From the NCBI GenBank assembly GCA_946481625.1, contig CAMLOZ010000004.1, positions 1 through 20,819 on the forward strand: a stretch of 20,819 nt of DNA. The letters run 5' to 3'. The translations under genes and the position numbers were made by a program. The notes under the pieces were generated by a model. The model searched no databases, was not told the origin of the DNA, and saw nothing but the letters and a program-made list of their open reading frames with translations. This stretch comes from an uncultured Haloferula sp. (GTDB taxonomy: Bacteria > Verrucomicrobiota > Verrucomicrobiae > Verrucomicrobiales > Akkermansiaceae). Positions 8,021 to 15,830 of this stretch are shown piece by piece; positions within the stretch are counted from its first letter, which is position 1, and every line of letters starts with the position of its first letter.

Positions 8021-8863
8021 ATGATGAAGAAGTCCTTGGCCTGCATGCTGGCGGCGGTGATGGCCGGCGGCATCGCAGAGGCGAAACCGCTGCGGGTGCT
8101 CTGCTACAACCTGCGCTACATCACCTCCGGCGACACCGGCGAACGGACCTGGGTGGCGCGGCGCGACCAGGCCGCGGAGCTAATCAAGAACGACGCCGCG
8201 GACATCGTGGGCATCCAGGAAGGCCTGCCGCCGATGATGAACGACCTCGCCGACCGCTTGCCCGGGTATGCGGCGATCGGAGTCGGCCGCGAGGACGGGG
8301 TCGATCAGGGCGAATACGCGGCGATCCTCGTGAAGGCCGACCGCTTCCGCGTGCAGGAGTCCGGCACCTTCTGGCTCTCCGACACGCCGGAAGTCTGCAA
8401 CTCCTGCACCTGGGGCAATACCGTCACACGCATCTGCACGTGGGCCAAGCTCTACGACCGCCACACGCAGCGGACCTTCCACTTCTTCAACACGCACCTC
8501 GACCACGCCTCCGAGCTGGCGCGGCAAAAGGGCACCGAGCTGATCCTCACCCGCATCGCCGAACGGAAGCCCTCCGGACCCGTGTTGCTGACCGGGGACT
8601 TCAATGCACCGGAGGAAGACCCGCTCCACGCATCCATCAAGGCGGCCGGCCTGGCCGACGTGTGGAAGACGCTCAATACCGACGTGCCGCCGGAGGAATC
8701 CGGGACCTTCCATGAATTCACCGGCGAGACCCACCGCTCGCGGATCGACTTTATTTACGCCACGCCCGATCTCAAGGGCCTGGAGTCGGTGATCGTGAGG
8801 AGTTCGAAGAACGGGAACTTTCCCTCCGATCACTTCCCGGTGCGGGCGACGCTCGAGTGGTGA
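8021..8863 (+). CDS. Exported endonuclease/exonuclease/phosphatase family protein
   Basis: The 280-residue product has a signal peptide (MMKKSLACMLAAVMAGGIAEA) and a complete EEP (DNase I-like) metal-dependent phosphodiesterase/phosphatase fold. The active-site landmarks are present in order: Asn30 in LCYNLRY, metal ligand Glu67 in GIQEG, His159 in FFNTHLDH, Asp193 and Asn195 in LTGDFNAPEEDP, RIDFIYA with Asp243, and the closing SDHFPV with Asp270 and His271. WGNTVTRICTW (131-141) is typical of the exported subgroup often annotated as endonuclease or sphingomyelinase-like. The substrate could be a phospholipid, sugar phosphate or nucleic acid; sequence alone does not decide. The start is set by the signal peptide. 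The divergent CBM9-like gene is the only close partner. Confidence 0.9.
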   Translation: MMKKSLACMLAAVMAGGIAEAKPLRVLCYNLRYITSGDTGERTWVARRDQAAELIKNDAADIVGIQEGLPPMMNDLADRLPGYAAIGVGREDGVDQGEYAAILVKADRFRVQESGTFWLSDTPEVCNSCTWGNTVTRICTWAKLYDRHTQRTFHFFNTHLDHASELARQKGTELILTRIAERKPSGPVLLTGDFNAPEEDPLHASIKAAGLADVWKTLNTDVPPEESGTFHEFTGETHRSRIDFIYATPDLKGLESVIVRSSKNGNFPSDHFPVRATLEW

Positions 8864-8905
8864 AAAACAAAATGCCCCACCTACGACTTTCATCGTAGGC
8901 GGGGC
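8862..8905 (-). terminator. Intrinsic terminator of the SGNH operon
   Basis: A 13-bp stem (8874-8886 with 8893-8905) encloses the loop 8887-8892. Read on the minus strand, the stem pairs completely with one G-U wobble and is followed by ATTTTGTTTTTC, a good U-tract. Read on the plus strand, the stem has an A-C mismatch and no T-run follows. It therefore ends the minus-strand SGNH gene (stop 8943) rather than the plus-strand gene that finishes at 8863, although the stem may act weakly both ways. Confidence 0.75.
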
Positions 8906-8942
8906 CCGGAGAAACCCGATCCGGAAAATTACAACGCCCGAC

Positions 8943-11900
8943 TCAGGGAACCAGCGCCACCTTCAGCCGGAGCCAGAGGCGCGAACCCGACTTCGCCACC
9001 GAGGCCTTGCGGACCTCGATGCCACCTTCCGTGGAAACCAGCGAATCCGCGACGTCATCCCAATCGCTGAGGTCATCGCCCGACTCGACCTGGAAGTCCA
9101 CGTCGGTCGCGGCGAGGTTCTTGCGATAGCTGAGGGTAAGGAATTCGTCTTCGCCAACGGTTTCCAGGGCGAAGCTCGTCGGATCCGCTTCGGTTCCGCG
9201 GGGATCGGTCCCGGCGGCGTACTCGAGGAGATTCGAGCGGCCGTCGCCATCGGGGTCCGCGTCGTTCCCCCATAGCGTCGCTTCGAGTCCGGTGTCACCG
9301 AGCTCTTCGGCGGTGAAGTTCCCGGAGCGCCAGTTCTGATAAGCGGTCGTGGATGCGGAGGCCGTGACCTGCATGGCATTGATGTAGGCGAAGGAGCCCT
9401 GCACCAGGGTAATGTCCACGAAGACCTGGCCGAACTCGTCCGGGCGCACGCCGGAAATCACGACCACCTCGTCGTCGTTTGCATCGCCACCCGTGCTGCC
9501 GATGCCGGTGCCGCTGGTGGTGAGGTTTGCGGTCTCGTGATTCGCTCCGAAGACATCGTACTTCGTGGTGCGGACCTCGGCATTGCTGCGCGATCCGAAG
9601 AACCGGAACTCATAGCTCAGCTCCGGATTCAAACCTGCCAGCATGAAGCCGCCGGGAACATCGTCGCTCGTCGCGTCGTTGATGTCGTTCGCGGTGGAAT
9701 AGAAGAAGTCCTCGGTGGCTGTTTCGACCGCCAATTCGCCGAGCAACGACGGCTGAGGCGCGAAGAGGCCGCCGAAGGGGGCCTTGCCGTTGCAGAGGAA
9801 TCCCCCGGTCATCGTCATGCGGATTCCGGTGTTGGTGCCGGTGCTGCGCACGAGGTTCGCGAGGTGCTCGCCGGGGTTGATGGTGATGCCGCCATTGGTG
9901 AGGTACCAATTGTTCCAATGATTGCCGTTCACGTCGGGAACACTGGTCGGGTCGCCATTCGCCCCGTCGCTCGGGCCGAAGTCGAAGAAGAGCTTCTCAC
10001 CTGCGGCCAGTGTGTCCGGATTGGCCGCGAAGGTTTTGTTCGGGGCCAGCACCGCCTCGAGCGCCGGACGGATCACCGCGGTGAAGTGCGCGTAGCCCTT
10101 GCGGTTGATGTGGGTGTCATCCACGAAGTAGGTGTTCCATTCCACCGGGTCGGTGTCGTGCAGGGTGTCCAGAAGCTCGTTCGTGGGGAGGAAGTGCAAG
10201 TTCAGGTTCGGGTCGGACTCGCAGTAATCCTTGATCAGCGTGTTCGCGGTGCGGCGGCGCGGATCGTGGTCCGGATTGTTGAAGAATGAGGGGACCGGGG
10301 TGATCCCGATGTAGCAGATCGGCACGGTCGGCTGATGCGCCCGCACCAGATTCACAAAGGTCTGGAAGTCCGCGAAGACCTGCTCGCCGGTCTTGCCGCC
10401 GGCGCGGATGTCGTTCGTGCCTTCGAAGACGACGATGGCGGAGGGCTGATACGGCGTCACGATGCGGTGGACGATCGGATTGAGATCCGAGAACTGCGAG
10501 CCGCCGAAGCCGCGCTGCACGATGTTGTAATCCGCGAAATCCTTCGCGAGCGTTTCCCAACGGCGGATGCTCGAGCTGCCGACGAAGAGCACGCCGCCGG
10601 GAGCGACGGGATCCACGCTGTCCTGATAGGTCCAGCGGTCGACGTCATTGTTGATCGCGACCGGAGGAAGCGTGGGCACCGTGACGCCTTCGACGATCTC
10701 AAGGATGCCGAGATACGCGAAGTCGCCCTGGGCCACGGCGAGCTGCAGGGTGACCTCTCCGGTCGAGTTCGCCTGGATGCCGCCGAGCGCGACGGTGCTG
10801 CGGTTGTTGCCGTTGTAGGTGGTGGCGCCATCATTGCCGATGCCGGTGCCGCTGGTCTGCAAGTGGCCTGCGGTGACGCCGTTGCCGGCGGTGACCGTGT
10901 AAATGGAGCGGCGGACCCCGGCTTCATTGCGCGTGCCGAAGAAGCGCATCGAGTAGAGTTTCGTCGGGCTCAGTCCGCTGATCCTCAGCGTCGCGGTGGT
11001 GGCGGCTCCGTTGATGAAGAGGTAGTCCTGAGTGGCTGTCGGAACGGCCAGTTCGCCCAGGAGTGTTGAAGACGGGGCGAGCAAGCCGCCATTGAGGATG
11101 CCATTGTTCTGCCAGCCGGTCGAGGTGAGGGTGATGCCGAGGGAGGTCGGCTCGTTCGCGGTGGTGACGAGATTGGAGACGGAGCTGCCGTTGGCGGTCG
11201 TCGCGAAGTTGTTCCAATACTTGCCGAAGCTGTCGGGGCTCGTCGTGGCATTGCCATTGGTCCCGTCGTGCCGGCCGAAGTCCACGCGCACCGTCTTGCC
11301 GACGATCGGCGGGGCCGCATCGCCTTCGGTAAGTTCCAGGACGCCGAGATAGGCGAAGCCGCCCTCCGTGGCGGTCACGCGCAGCGAAAGCTGACCGCTC
11401 GCATCGGTCTGCAAGCCGCTCAAGGAAGCGATCGTGCTGTCGTTTCCATCGGTGCTGCTGACAAGGTCGGCACCGGAGGTTTGCAGGATGGTGCTGAAGA
11501 CGCCATTGCCCGCGGAGACGGTGTAGGTCGTCTTTCTCACCGCCGCGGTGTCGCGCGTGCCGAAGAGCCGGAGGTCGTAGAGTTTCCCCGGATCGAGGTT
11601 GTTGATGTTGAGGGTCGCGTAAACCCCGTTGGCACCGTCGATGAAGAAGTAGTCTTCGGTGGCCTTTCCGATGGCGAAGTTTCCGAGCTTCGCGGGATCC
11701 GGTGCGAGCAACCCGCCGTTGAGGCGGCCGTTGGACTTCCAACCGGGTCCGAGGGTAAGGCCGATGCCGGTGGGTGCATTCGCGGTGTCGATGAGATTCA
11801 AGTAGCTCATCGCGACGGGGCCGCCGGTGGCACCCGCCCCCACGACGTTGTTCCAATGGTTCCCGTTCGTGTCGGCAACGCCGGTGCTGCCGTTGCCGGG

Positions 11901-12062
11901 GTTGATCACCGGGGTGCCGGAAGGAGTGACATTGCCGTCCGTCCCGTTGTTGGGACCGAAGTCCACCAGCAGGGTGCGGGCATCGAGGGAACTACCAAGG
12001 ATGGCGAGAATGCCGGCGACGAGTGCCGGACGCCACCCTGCAAGGGTCTTGCGGGCGTGCAT
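8943..12062 (-). CDS. Large exported SGNH/GDSL hydrolase with three repeated domains
   Basis: The 1039-residue product has a signal peptide (about 1-29) and a modular body. Two copies of a beta-rich domain (about 30-247 and 257-459) precede an SGNH hydrolase domain (about 485-673), a third copy (about 690-900) and a C-terminal DADPDGDGRSNLLEYAAGTDP module (about 934-954). The SGNH blocks are visible: VGSSSIRRW with nucleophile Ser497, Gly in RGFGGS (518-522), GTND (548-551) and DDTHINRKGY giving Asp648 and His651. It should be an esterase acting on acylated glycans or similar substrates (family knowledge); the repeated domains may bind the substrate (inference). The ATG at 12062 opens the signal peptide. 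The frame continues upstream, but only as a shadow of the preceding PEP-CTERM gene, 35 bp away. A terminator follows the stop. Confidence 0.88.
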   Translation of the reverse strand: MHARKTLAGWRPALVAGILAILGSSLDARTLLVDFGPNNGTDGNVTPSGTPVINPGNGSTGVADTNGNHWNNVVGAGATGGPVAMSYLNLIDTANAPTGIGLTLGPGWKSNGRLNGGLLAPDPAKLGNFAIGKATEDYFFIDGANGVYATLNINNLDPGKLYDLRLFGTRDTAAVRKTTYTVSAGNGVFSTILQTSGADLVSSTDGNDSTIASLSGLQTDASGQLSLRVTATEGGFAYLGVLELTEGDAAPPIVGKTVRVDFGRHDGTNGNATTSPDSFGKYWNNFATTANGSSVSNLVTTANEPTSLGITLTSTGWQNNGILNGGLLAPSSTLLGELAVPTATQDYLFINGAATTATLRISGLSPTKLYSMRFFGTRNEAGVRRSIYTVTAGNGVTAGHLQTSGTGIGNDGATTYNGNNRSTVALGGIQANSTGEVTLQLAVAQGDFAYLGILEIVEGVTVPTLPPVAINNDVDRWTYQDSVDPVAPGGVLFVGSSSIRRWETLAKDFADYNIVQRGFGGSQFSDLNPIVHRIVTPYQPSAIVVFEGTNDIRAGGKTGEQVFADFQTFVNLVRAHQPTVPICYIGITPVPSFFNNPDHDPRRRTANTLIKDYCESDPNLNLHFLPTNELLDTLHDTDPVEWNTYFVDDTHINRKGYAHFTAVIRPALEAVLAPNKTFAANPDTLAAGEKLFFDFGPSDGANGDPTSVPDVNGNHWNNWYLTNGGITINPGEHLANLVRSTGTNTGIRMTMTGGFLCNGKAPFGGLFAPQPSLLGELAVETATEDFFYSTANDINDATSDDVPGGFMLAGLNPELSYEFRFFGSRSNAEVRTTKYDVFGANHETANLTTSGTGIGSTGGDANDDEVVVISGVRPDEFGQVFVDITLVQGSFAYINAMQVTASASTTAYQNWRSGNFTAEELGDTGLEATLWGNDADPDGDGRSNLLEYAAGTDPRGTEADPTSFALETVGEDEFLTLSYRKNLAATDVDFQVESGDDLSDWDDVADSLVSTEGGIEVRKASVAKSGSRLWLRLKVALVP

Positions 12063-12097
12063 GGGTTTTAAAGAAATGAGGGATGCGGAATGGAGGC

Positions 12098-12925
12098 TCA
12101 GCACGAGGCGGAGCGACGGCGCCGCAGGAGCAGGCCGGCGGCGCTCAAGCCAACCAGCAGGGCCGAGCCGGGTTCCGGCACGGAGATGCCGAGCACACCC
12201 AGATAGCTGAAGCGCGGATTCGCACCCGTGCCTTCGATGGTGAGCGTCAGCGTGCCTCCGGCCGTCGGGACAAGATTGTCCAAGCCGGCAATCGTGGTCG
12301 TGTTGCCATGATAGCCCGCACCTCCGAGGTCCGTGCCTGAAGTCTGGAGCGTCGTCGAGTGGACGCCGTTCAGATCGGTGACCGTATAGGTGGTGATGCG
12401 GACCTCGGTGGTATTCCGGGTGCCGAACATCGAAAGGTCGTAGATCCAGTTCGGATTCAGGCCGGAGATCGTGATGGTTGCCGGGCCGAACTCGGAGAAA
12501 AAGTAATCCTCGGTCGCGGTCTGGATGCCGACCGTGATGCCATCGATGGTGAGCCCGGGGTTGCTTCCGATCAGGCCACCGTTCGCACGCCCTGCGGAGA
12601 GCCATTGCTGGTCGGTGGCATCGGCGGTGCCGTTATCCGGGGAGAATGCCAGGCTAACCGTCGTTGCGGTGTTCGCGGTGGTGACAAGATTGGAAAGGGA
12701 CAAGCCGGTACCACCGGCGACCGGGCCGCCGTGGGTGGTTGAGGTGGCATTGTTCCAGTAAACTCCATTCGTGTCGGGGCTTGCGGTCGGCGAGCCCTGC
12801 GCGTGGCCGGAAGTCATCCCGAAATCGATCAGGATGGTGGAGATCGCGGAGGCTTTTTGGGAAAGAACCGGGCCGAGAAGGCACGACACGAGCACGGGGA
12901 GACGCCATGGGTTTGGGAGGGTCAT
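12098..12925 (-). CDS. PEP-CTERM sorting-domain protein
   Basis: The 275-residue product has a signal peptide (about 1-28, ending SQKASA). One copy of the same beta-rich domain as in the downstream SGNH protein follows (about 30-247; PDTNGVYWNN, TATEDYFF, FGTRNTTEVR and TLQTSG are shared landmarks). It ends in a PEP-CTERM signal: VPEP (249-252), a hydrophobic stretch and RRRR (268-271). PEP-CTERM proteins are thought to be processed by an exosortase and sent to the cell surface or extracellular matrix; no exosortase gene is in the window. It is the first gene of a pair with the SGNH gene, which starts 35 bp downstream. A GTATAC-centred palindrome lies 40-51 bp upstream of the ATG. The frame runs far upstream, but the signal peptide fixes the start. 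Confidence 0.88.
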   Translation of the reverse strand: MTLPNPWRLPVLVSCLLGPVLSQKASAISTILIDFGMTSGHAQGSPTASPDTNGVYWNNATSTTHGGPVAGGTGLSLSNLVTTANTATTVSLAFSPDNGTADATDQQWLSAGRANGGLIGSNPGLTIDGITVGIQTATEDYFFSEFGPATITISGLNPNWIYDLSMFGTRNTTEVRITTYTVTDLNGVHSTTLQTSGTDLGGAGYHGNTTTIAGLDNLVPTAGGTLTLTIEGTGANPRFSYLGVLGISVPEPGSALLVGLSAAGLLLRRRRSASC

Positions 12926-12964
12926 GTGGCCGAAAATGGACAAATCCCGATCCGCGTCAATCAG

Positions 12965-12976
12965 ATTGTATACAAT
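12965..12976. promoter_or_regulatory. GntR-type palindrome ATTGTATACAAT upstream of the PEP-CTERM gene
   Basis: ATTGTATACAAT is a perfect 12-bp palindrome 40 bp upstream of the PEP-CTERM start. Its core TTGTATACAA is identical to that of the palindrome in the madL-gntR intergenic region, which makes it a candidate second site for the same GntR regulator. It stands 115 bp past the matB stop, so it is better placed to control the PEP-CTERM/SGNH pair than matB. The surrounding 166-bp gap contains no gene. Confidence 0.5.
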
Positions 12977-13018
12977 TAATCTAACACCGCATACCTGCGC
13001 CAATTCGTGTGGGGAGGC

Positions 13019-13063
13019 CGGCCGGTATCCGGCCGCCTTCGATCGGGACGCCCCGTTCCGGGG
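13019..13063 (-). terminator. GC-rich hairpins downstream of matB
   Basis: Two hairpins lie 29-73 bp beyond the matB stop: CGGCCGG-TAT-CCGGCCG (13019-13035) and CCCCG-TTC-CGGGG (13051-13063, loop 13056-13058). Neither is followed by a T-run on the minus strand, so they could be a weak or Rho-assisted end to the madLM-matB transcript. Confidence 0.3.
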
Positions 13064-13091
13064 ATCGGCCGCAAATCCGCCCCGCCCGCCG

Positions 13092-14573
13092 TTATCGGGA
13101 GACCGCCGCAAAGAGCTTGCCCACCTCGCGCTTCGATACCTTTCCCATCGCATTCCGCGGCAGGCTATCCACACGCAGAAGGTGGCGGGGCAGCTTGTAA
13201 GGGGAGAGGCGGTCCTTGCCCCAACGTTGCAGATCCTCCAGCCCCAGATCGGTCTCGAGCACGGCCGCGACGGCGACGGTTTCCCCCCACGTGTCGTCCT
13301 GGAGCCCCACCACGGCGCACTCACGGATCGCCGGGTGATCGAGCAACGCGGCTTCGATCTCCAAGGCGGAAAGCTTGTAGCCCCCGCTCTTGATGATGTC
13401 CACCGACAGGCGGCCGAGGATCCGGTAGTAGCCGCCCTCCCGCATGGCCATGTCGCCGGTGCGGAACCAGCCGTCCTCGAACGCTTCCGCGGTGATCGCG
13501 GGCAAGTTCCAGTACTCGCGGAAGACGGCCGCACCGCGGACCTGGACTTCACCCGGCTCGCCGTCGGATTCGATCGTCTCACCGCGGTCGGTGCGAAGCC
13601 GCACCTCGACTCCAGGCAAAGGCTGGCCGACGGTGCCGCTCCGGCGTTCGCCATGCAGCGGGTTCGAGAGGATCATGCCGGTCTCGGTCATGCCGTAGCG
13701 TTCCAGCAGGCATTGAGCGGTGAGATCGGCCCACTTGCGATGCAGGCCCGCAGGCAGGGCCGCGGAGCCGGAGACCATGAGCCGCAGGCCCGCGAAACCT
13801 TTCAGAGCCGCGGCATGCGCTTCCCCTTCGGTTTCGAAAAGTCCGGCGAGCTTCGCGTAGATCGTGGGCACCGCCATGAAGAGCGTGTAGTCCCCCGCTG
13901 CCACCCGCGGCAGCACCGCCTCCGCATCGAAGCGCGGAAAAACATCGATCATCGCGCCGGACCACAGCGCGCAGCAGAGCACGTTGACGATGCCGTGGAT
14001 GTGATGAAGCGGAAGGAAGAGCGGGATGCGGTCTTCCATCGTCCATTCCCATGCTTCGACCAGCATCCCGATCTGCGCTTGAAGATTCGTATGAGTGCTC
14101 ACGACGCCCTTCGGTTTGCTCGTCGTGCCGCTGGTGTAGAGGATCATCGCCCGCCGCGAGGAGACGATCTCCGGAAGGTCGCATGGCTCGTGCGCGATGG
14201 CCTCTTCTGCATGGAGAAGAGGGCGGCCGTGGTTTGCGACGCGCTCGGCAAGAGCCCTCGTCGCCACGATCATCGCGGCATCGGAATCCCCGAGCGCGTG
14301 CTCCAATTCCGGTGCCGTGGCATGCGGCGAAAGCGGCACGGCGATCCCGCCTGCGCGCCAGATGCCCCATTGGGTGGCCACATACTCGAAGCCGGCCGGT
14401 GCCATGAAGGCGACCCGCGCTTCTTGCAGGTCGCCGTGCCCCTCGAGCAACGCGGCGGCGACCCGTGATGAAGCATCGAGCAGGTCATCATAGGAGCGCG
14501 ATGTCACCCCGGCACGCAGGGCGATGCGACCCGCGTGGACACGGGCCCGGGCGATGAGTGGCAGTTCCAACAT
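13092..14573 (-). CDS. matB: Malonyl-CoA synthetase-like AMP-forming acyl-CoA ligase
   Basis: The 493-residue product is a complete adenylate-forming enzyme. Motifs in order are ILYTSGTTSKPKG (ATP-binding loop, 144-156), LPLHHIHGIVN (188-198), ERYGMTETG (291-299), WFRTGD (369-374), YYRILGRLSVDIIKSGGYK (382-400) and the catalytic Lys478 in NAMGKVSK. The stretch SVDIIKSGGYKLSALEIE and LPRNAMGKVSKREV are the form seen in MatB/ACSF3 malonyl-CoA synthetases, which make malonyl-CoA from malonate, ATP and CoA. The neighbours support this: the gene starts 5 bp after madM in an operon with the two-subunit malonate transporter. A closely related short-chain or methylmalonate specificity cannot be excluded. 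The ATG is the first before the conserved N-terminus; the much longer open frame upstream is antisense shadow over madM. Confidence 0.88.
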   Translation of the reverse strand: MLELPLIARARVHAGRIALRAGVTSRSYDDLLDASSRVAAALLEGHGDLQEARVAFMAPAGFEYVATQWGIWRAGGIAVPLSPHATAPELEHALGDSDAAMIVATRALAERVANHGRPLLHAEEAIAHEPCDLPEIVSSRRAMILYTSGTTSKPKGVVSTHTNLQAQIGMLVEAWEWTMEDRIPLFLPLHHIHGIVNVLCCALWSGAMIDVFPRFDAEAVLPRVAAGDYTLFMAVPTIYAKLAGLFETEGEAHAAALKGFAGLRLMVSGSAALPAGLHRKWADLTAQCLLERYGMTETGMILSNPLHGERRSGTVGQPLPGVEVRLRTDRGETIESDGEPGEVQVRGAAVFREYWNLPAITAEAFEDGWFRTGDMAMREGGYYRILGRLSVDIIKSGGYKLSALEIEAALLDHPAIRECAVVGLQDDTWGETVAVAAVLETDLGLEDLQRWGKDRLSPYKLPRHLLRVDSLPRNAMGKVSKREVGKLFAAVSR

Positions 14574-14578
14574 TTCTC

Positions 14579-15340
14579 TCAAGCAATCGATCGGATCAGG
14601 AAAAACATCACGGAGGGCCCCAGCAAGCAGCCCAGCCCGGTATAGAAAGTGGCCGTCATCGCGCCGTAGGGCACCAGCTTCGGATCCGTCGCCGCGAGGC
14701 CGCCCGCCACGCCGCTGGTCGTACCCACCAGTCCGCCGAAGATCAGCGCGGTGCGCGGGTTGTCCAAGCCGATGAAGCGCGCGACGAAGGGCGTGCCGAC
14801 CATCACCAGGATCGCCTTCACCAGACCCGCGGCCACGCTCAGCGCGATGACCTCCGAGCTGGCTCCCAAGGCGGTGCCCGTGACCGGCCCGATGATGAAG
14901 GTGGCCGCGCCGGCACCGAGCGTCGTGAGGCTCACCGGATCCCGGTAGCCGAAGGCATAGGCGACGCAGGCGCCCACGAAAAACGAGACGAACAGTCCGG
15001 TCAAAAGCGAAAGCACCCCGATCATGCCGGTGCGGCGCAGCTCCCCGAGATGCACGCCCATCGCGGTGGCCACGATGGCGAAATCCCGCAGCATTGCCCC
15101 GCCCATCAAGCCCACGCCCGCAAGCGCCGGAATGTCCGCAATGCCTCTCTTGCCGTCCGTGGCAACACCGCCGAAATAGGCCAGCACGAGACCGATGAAG
15201 ATCGCAATCGCCGATCCGTGCAGCCGCCCCCGCGTCAAGCGGCCGGAAAGGATATAGGAAACCCACACCAGCAGCCCCACCGCCGCGAAGGCGGTAACCA
15301 GCGAATACTCGATCAGCAGCGGCTCAATGAAATCGATCAT
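14579..15340 (-). CDS. madM: Malonate transporter subunit MadM
   Basis: The 253-residue product is a polytopic membrane protein with about eight hydrophobic segments, starting MIDFIEPLLIEYSLVTAF. It matches the MadM subunit of the malonate transporter first described in Malonomonas rubra in length (about 254 residues) and character. Characteristic stretches are LAGVGLMGGAMLRDFAIVAT (about 94-113), LGAGAATFIIGPVTGTALGA (about 160-179) and IFGGLVGTTSGVAGGLAATD (about 215-234). Together with MadL it should import malonate, probably by cation symport. The ATG overlaps the madL stop (ATGA, 4 bp) and the matB start follows 5 bp after its own stop, so the three are translationally coupled. I see no truncation or missing part. 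Confidence 0.9.
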   Translation of the reverse strand: MIDFIEPLLIEYSLVTAFAAVGLLVWVSYILSGRLTRGRLHGSAIAIFIGLVLAYFGGVATDGKRGIADIPALAGVGLMGGAMLRDFAIVATAMGVHLGELRRTGMIGVLSLLTGLFVSFFVGACVAYAFGYRDPVSLTTLGAGAATFIIGPVTGTALGASSEVIALSVAAGLVKAILVMVGTPFVARFIGLDNPRTALIFGGLVGTTSGVAGGLAATDPKLVPYGAMTATFYTGLGCLLGPSVMFFLIRSIA

Positions 15341-15720
15341 CGCGGCGGAGTGGAATCGTCATCGTGCGAGCGGCCGATGCGGGCGAAAACCGGCACTAGC
15401 GCACAGCAAGCGAAGGTGACCAGAACTCCCGCGAGCAACGCCGCCGGTCCGCCGTGGATCGCGGCGCGAACGTTCTGCGAAGCCGCCATCGCCACGATCA
15501 CCGGAATGTAGATCGAGCTCCAAAACAAGATCCCGTTCTCGCTCGGCTCGGGCAATGCGCCTTCTCTCTTCAAGCGGTCCGTCAGCAGGATCAGCAGCAG
15601 CATCGCGATTCCCACACCGCCGATATTCCCGTCCATGCCCAGCATCCAGCCGAGCAGCTTCCCCACCAGCAGACCGACGAGGAGACAGAAGGATAACAAG
15701 GCGGTTCCGTAAATGGCCAT
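15337..15720 (-). CDS. madL: Malonate transporter subunit MadL
   Basis: The 127-residue product has four hydrophobic segments (about 3-28, 33-48, 65-82, 92-114) and matches MadL, the small subunit of the malonate transporter. Landmarks are AIYGTALLSFCLLVGLL at the start, GNIGGVGIAMLLLIL (31-45), ENGILFWSSIYIPVIVAMAA (61-80, the most typical stretch) and GGPAALLAGVL (90-100). I chose the ATG that begins MAIYGTALL, since it matches the family start; an upstream in-frame ATG at 15777 would run through the operator palindrome and adds a non-family, charged extension. It is the first gene of the madL-madM-matB operon, divergent from the gntR gene, whose product probably represses it. Confidence 0.9.
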   Translation of the reverse strand: MAIYGTALLSFCLLVGLLVGKLLGWMLGMDGNIGGVGIAMLLLILLTDRLKREGALPEPSENGILFWSSIYIPVIVAMAASQNVRAAIHGGPAALLAGVLVTFACCALVPVFARIGRSHDDDSTPPR

Positions 15721-15765
15721 GCCCTTTTGGGTTTCGGACCGGGTTAAAATGGCGGCGCGGGATAT

Positions 15766-15779
15766 TTTTGTATACAAAA
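15766..15779. promoter_or_regulatory. Operator palindrome TTTTGTATACAAAA between madL and gntR
   Basis: TTTTGTATACAAAA is a perfect 14-bp palindrome centred midway between the divergent starts of madL (15720) and the GntR gene (15831), within a short AT-rich patch that must also hold the promoters. The layout is that of an autoregulated GntR/FCD operator. As I recall, the site described for MatR, the GntR regulator of rhizobial malonate genes, has the same TTGTATACAA core. Confidence 0.7.
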
Positions 15780-15830
15780 TAAAATGGCCGCTGGATGCCC
15801 GCGGGTTTCATGCCCTAGGATGGCCCCGCC

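Noticed and set aside
12063..12605. Upstream extension of the SGNH gene frame to an earlier start at 12605
   Set aside because: The extension overlaps the PEP-CTERM gene in another frame and reads as Arg/His-rich shadow sequence; the signal peptide begins at 12062.
12926..13654. N-terminal extension of the PEP-CTERM frame across the intergenic region into matB
   Set aside because: The sequence is Ser/Arg/Thr-rich shadow of matB; the signal peptide starts at 12925.
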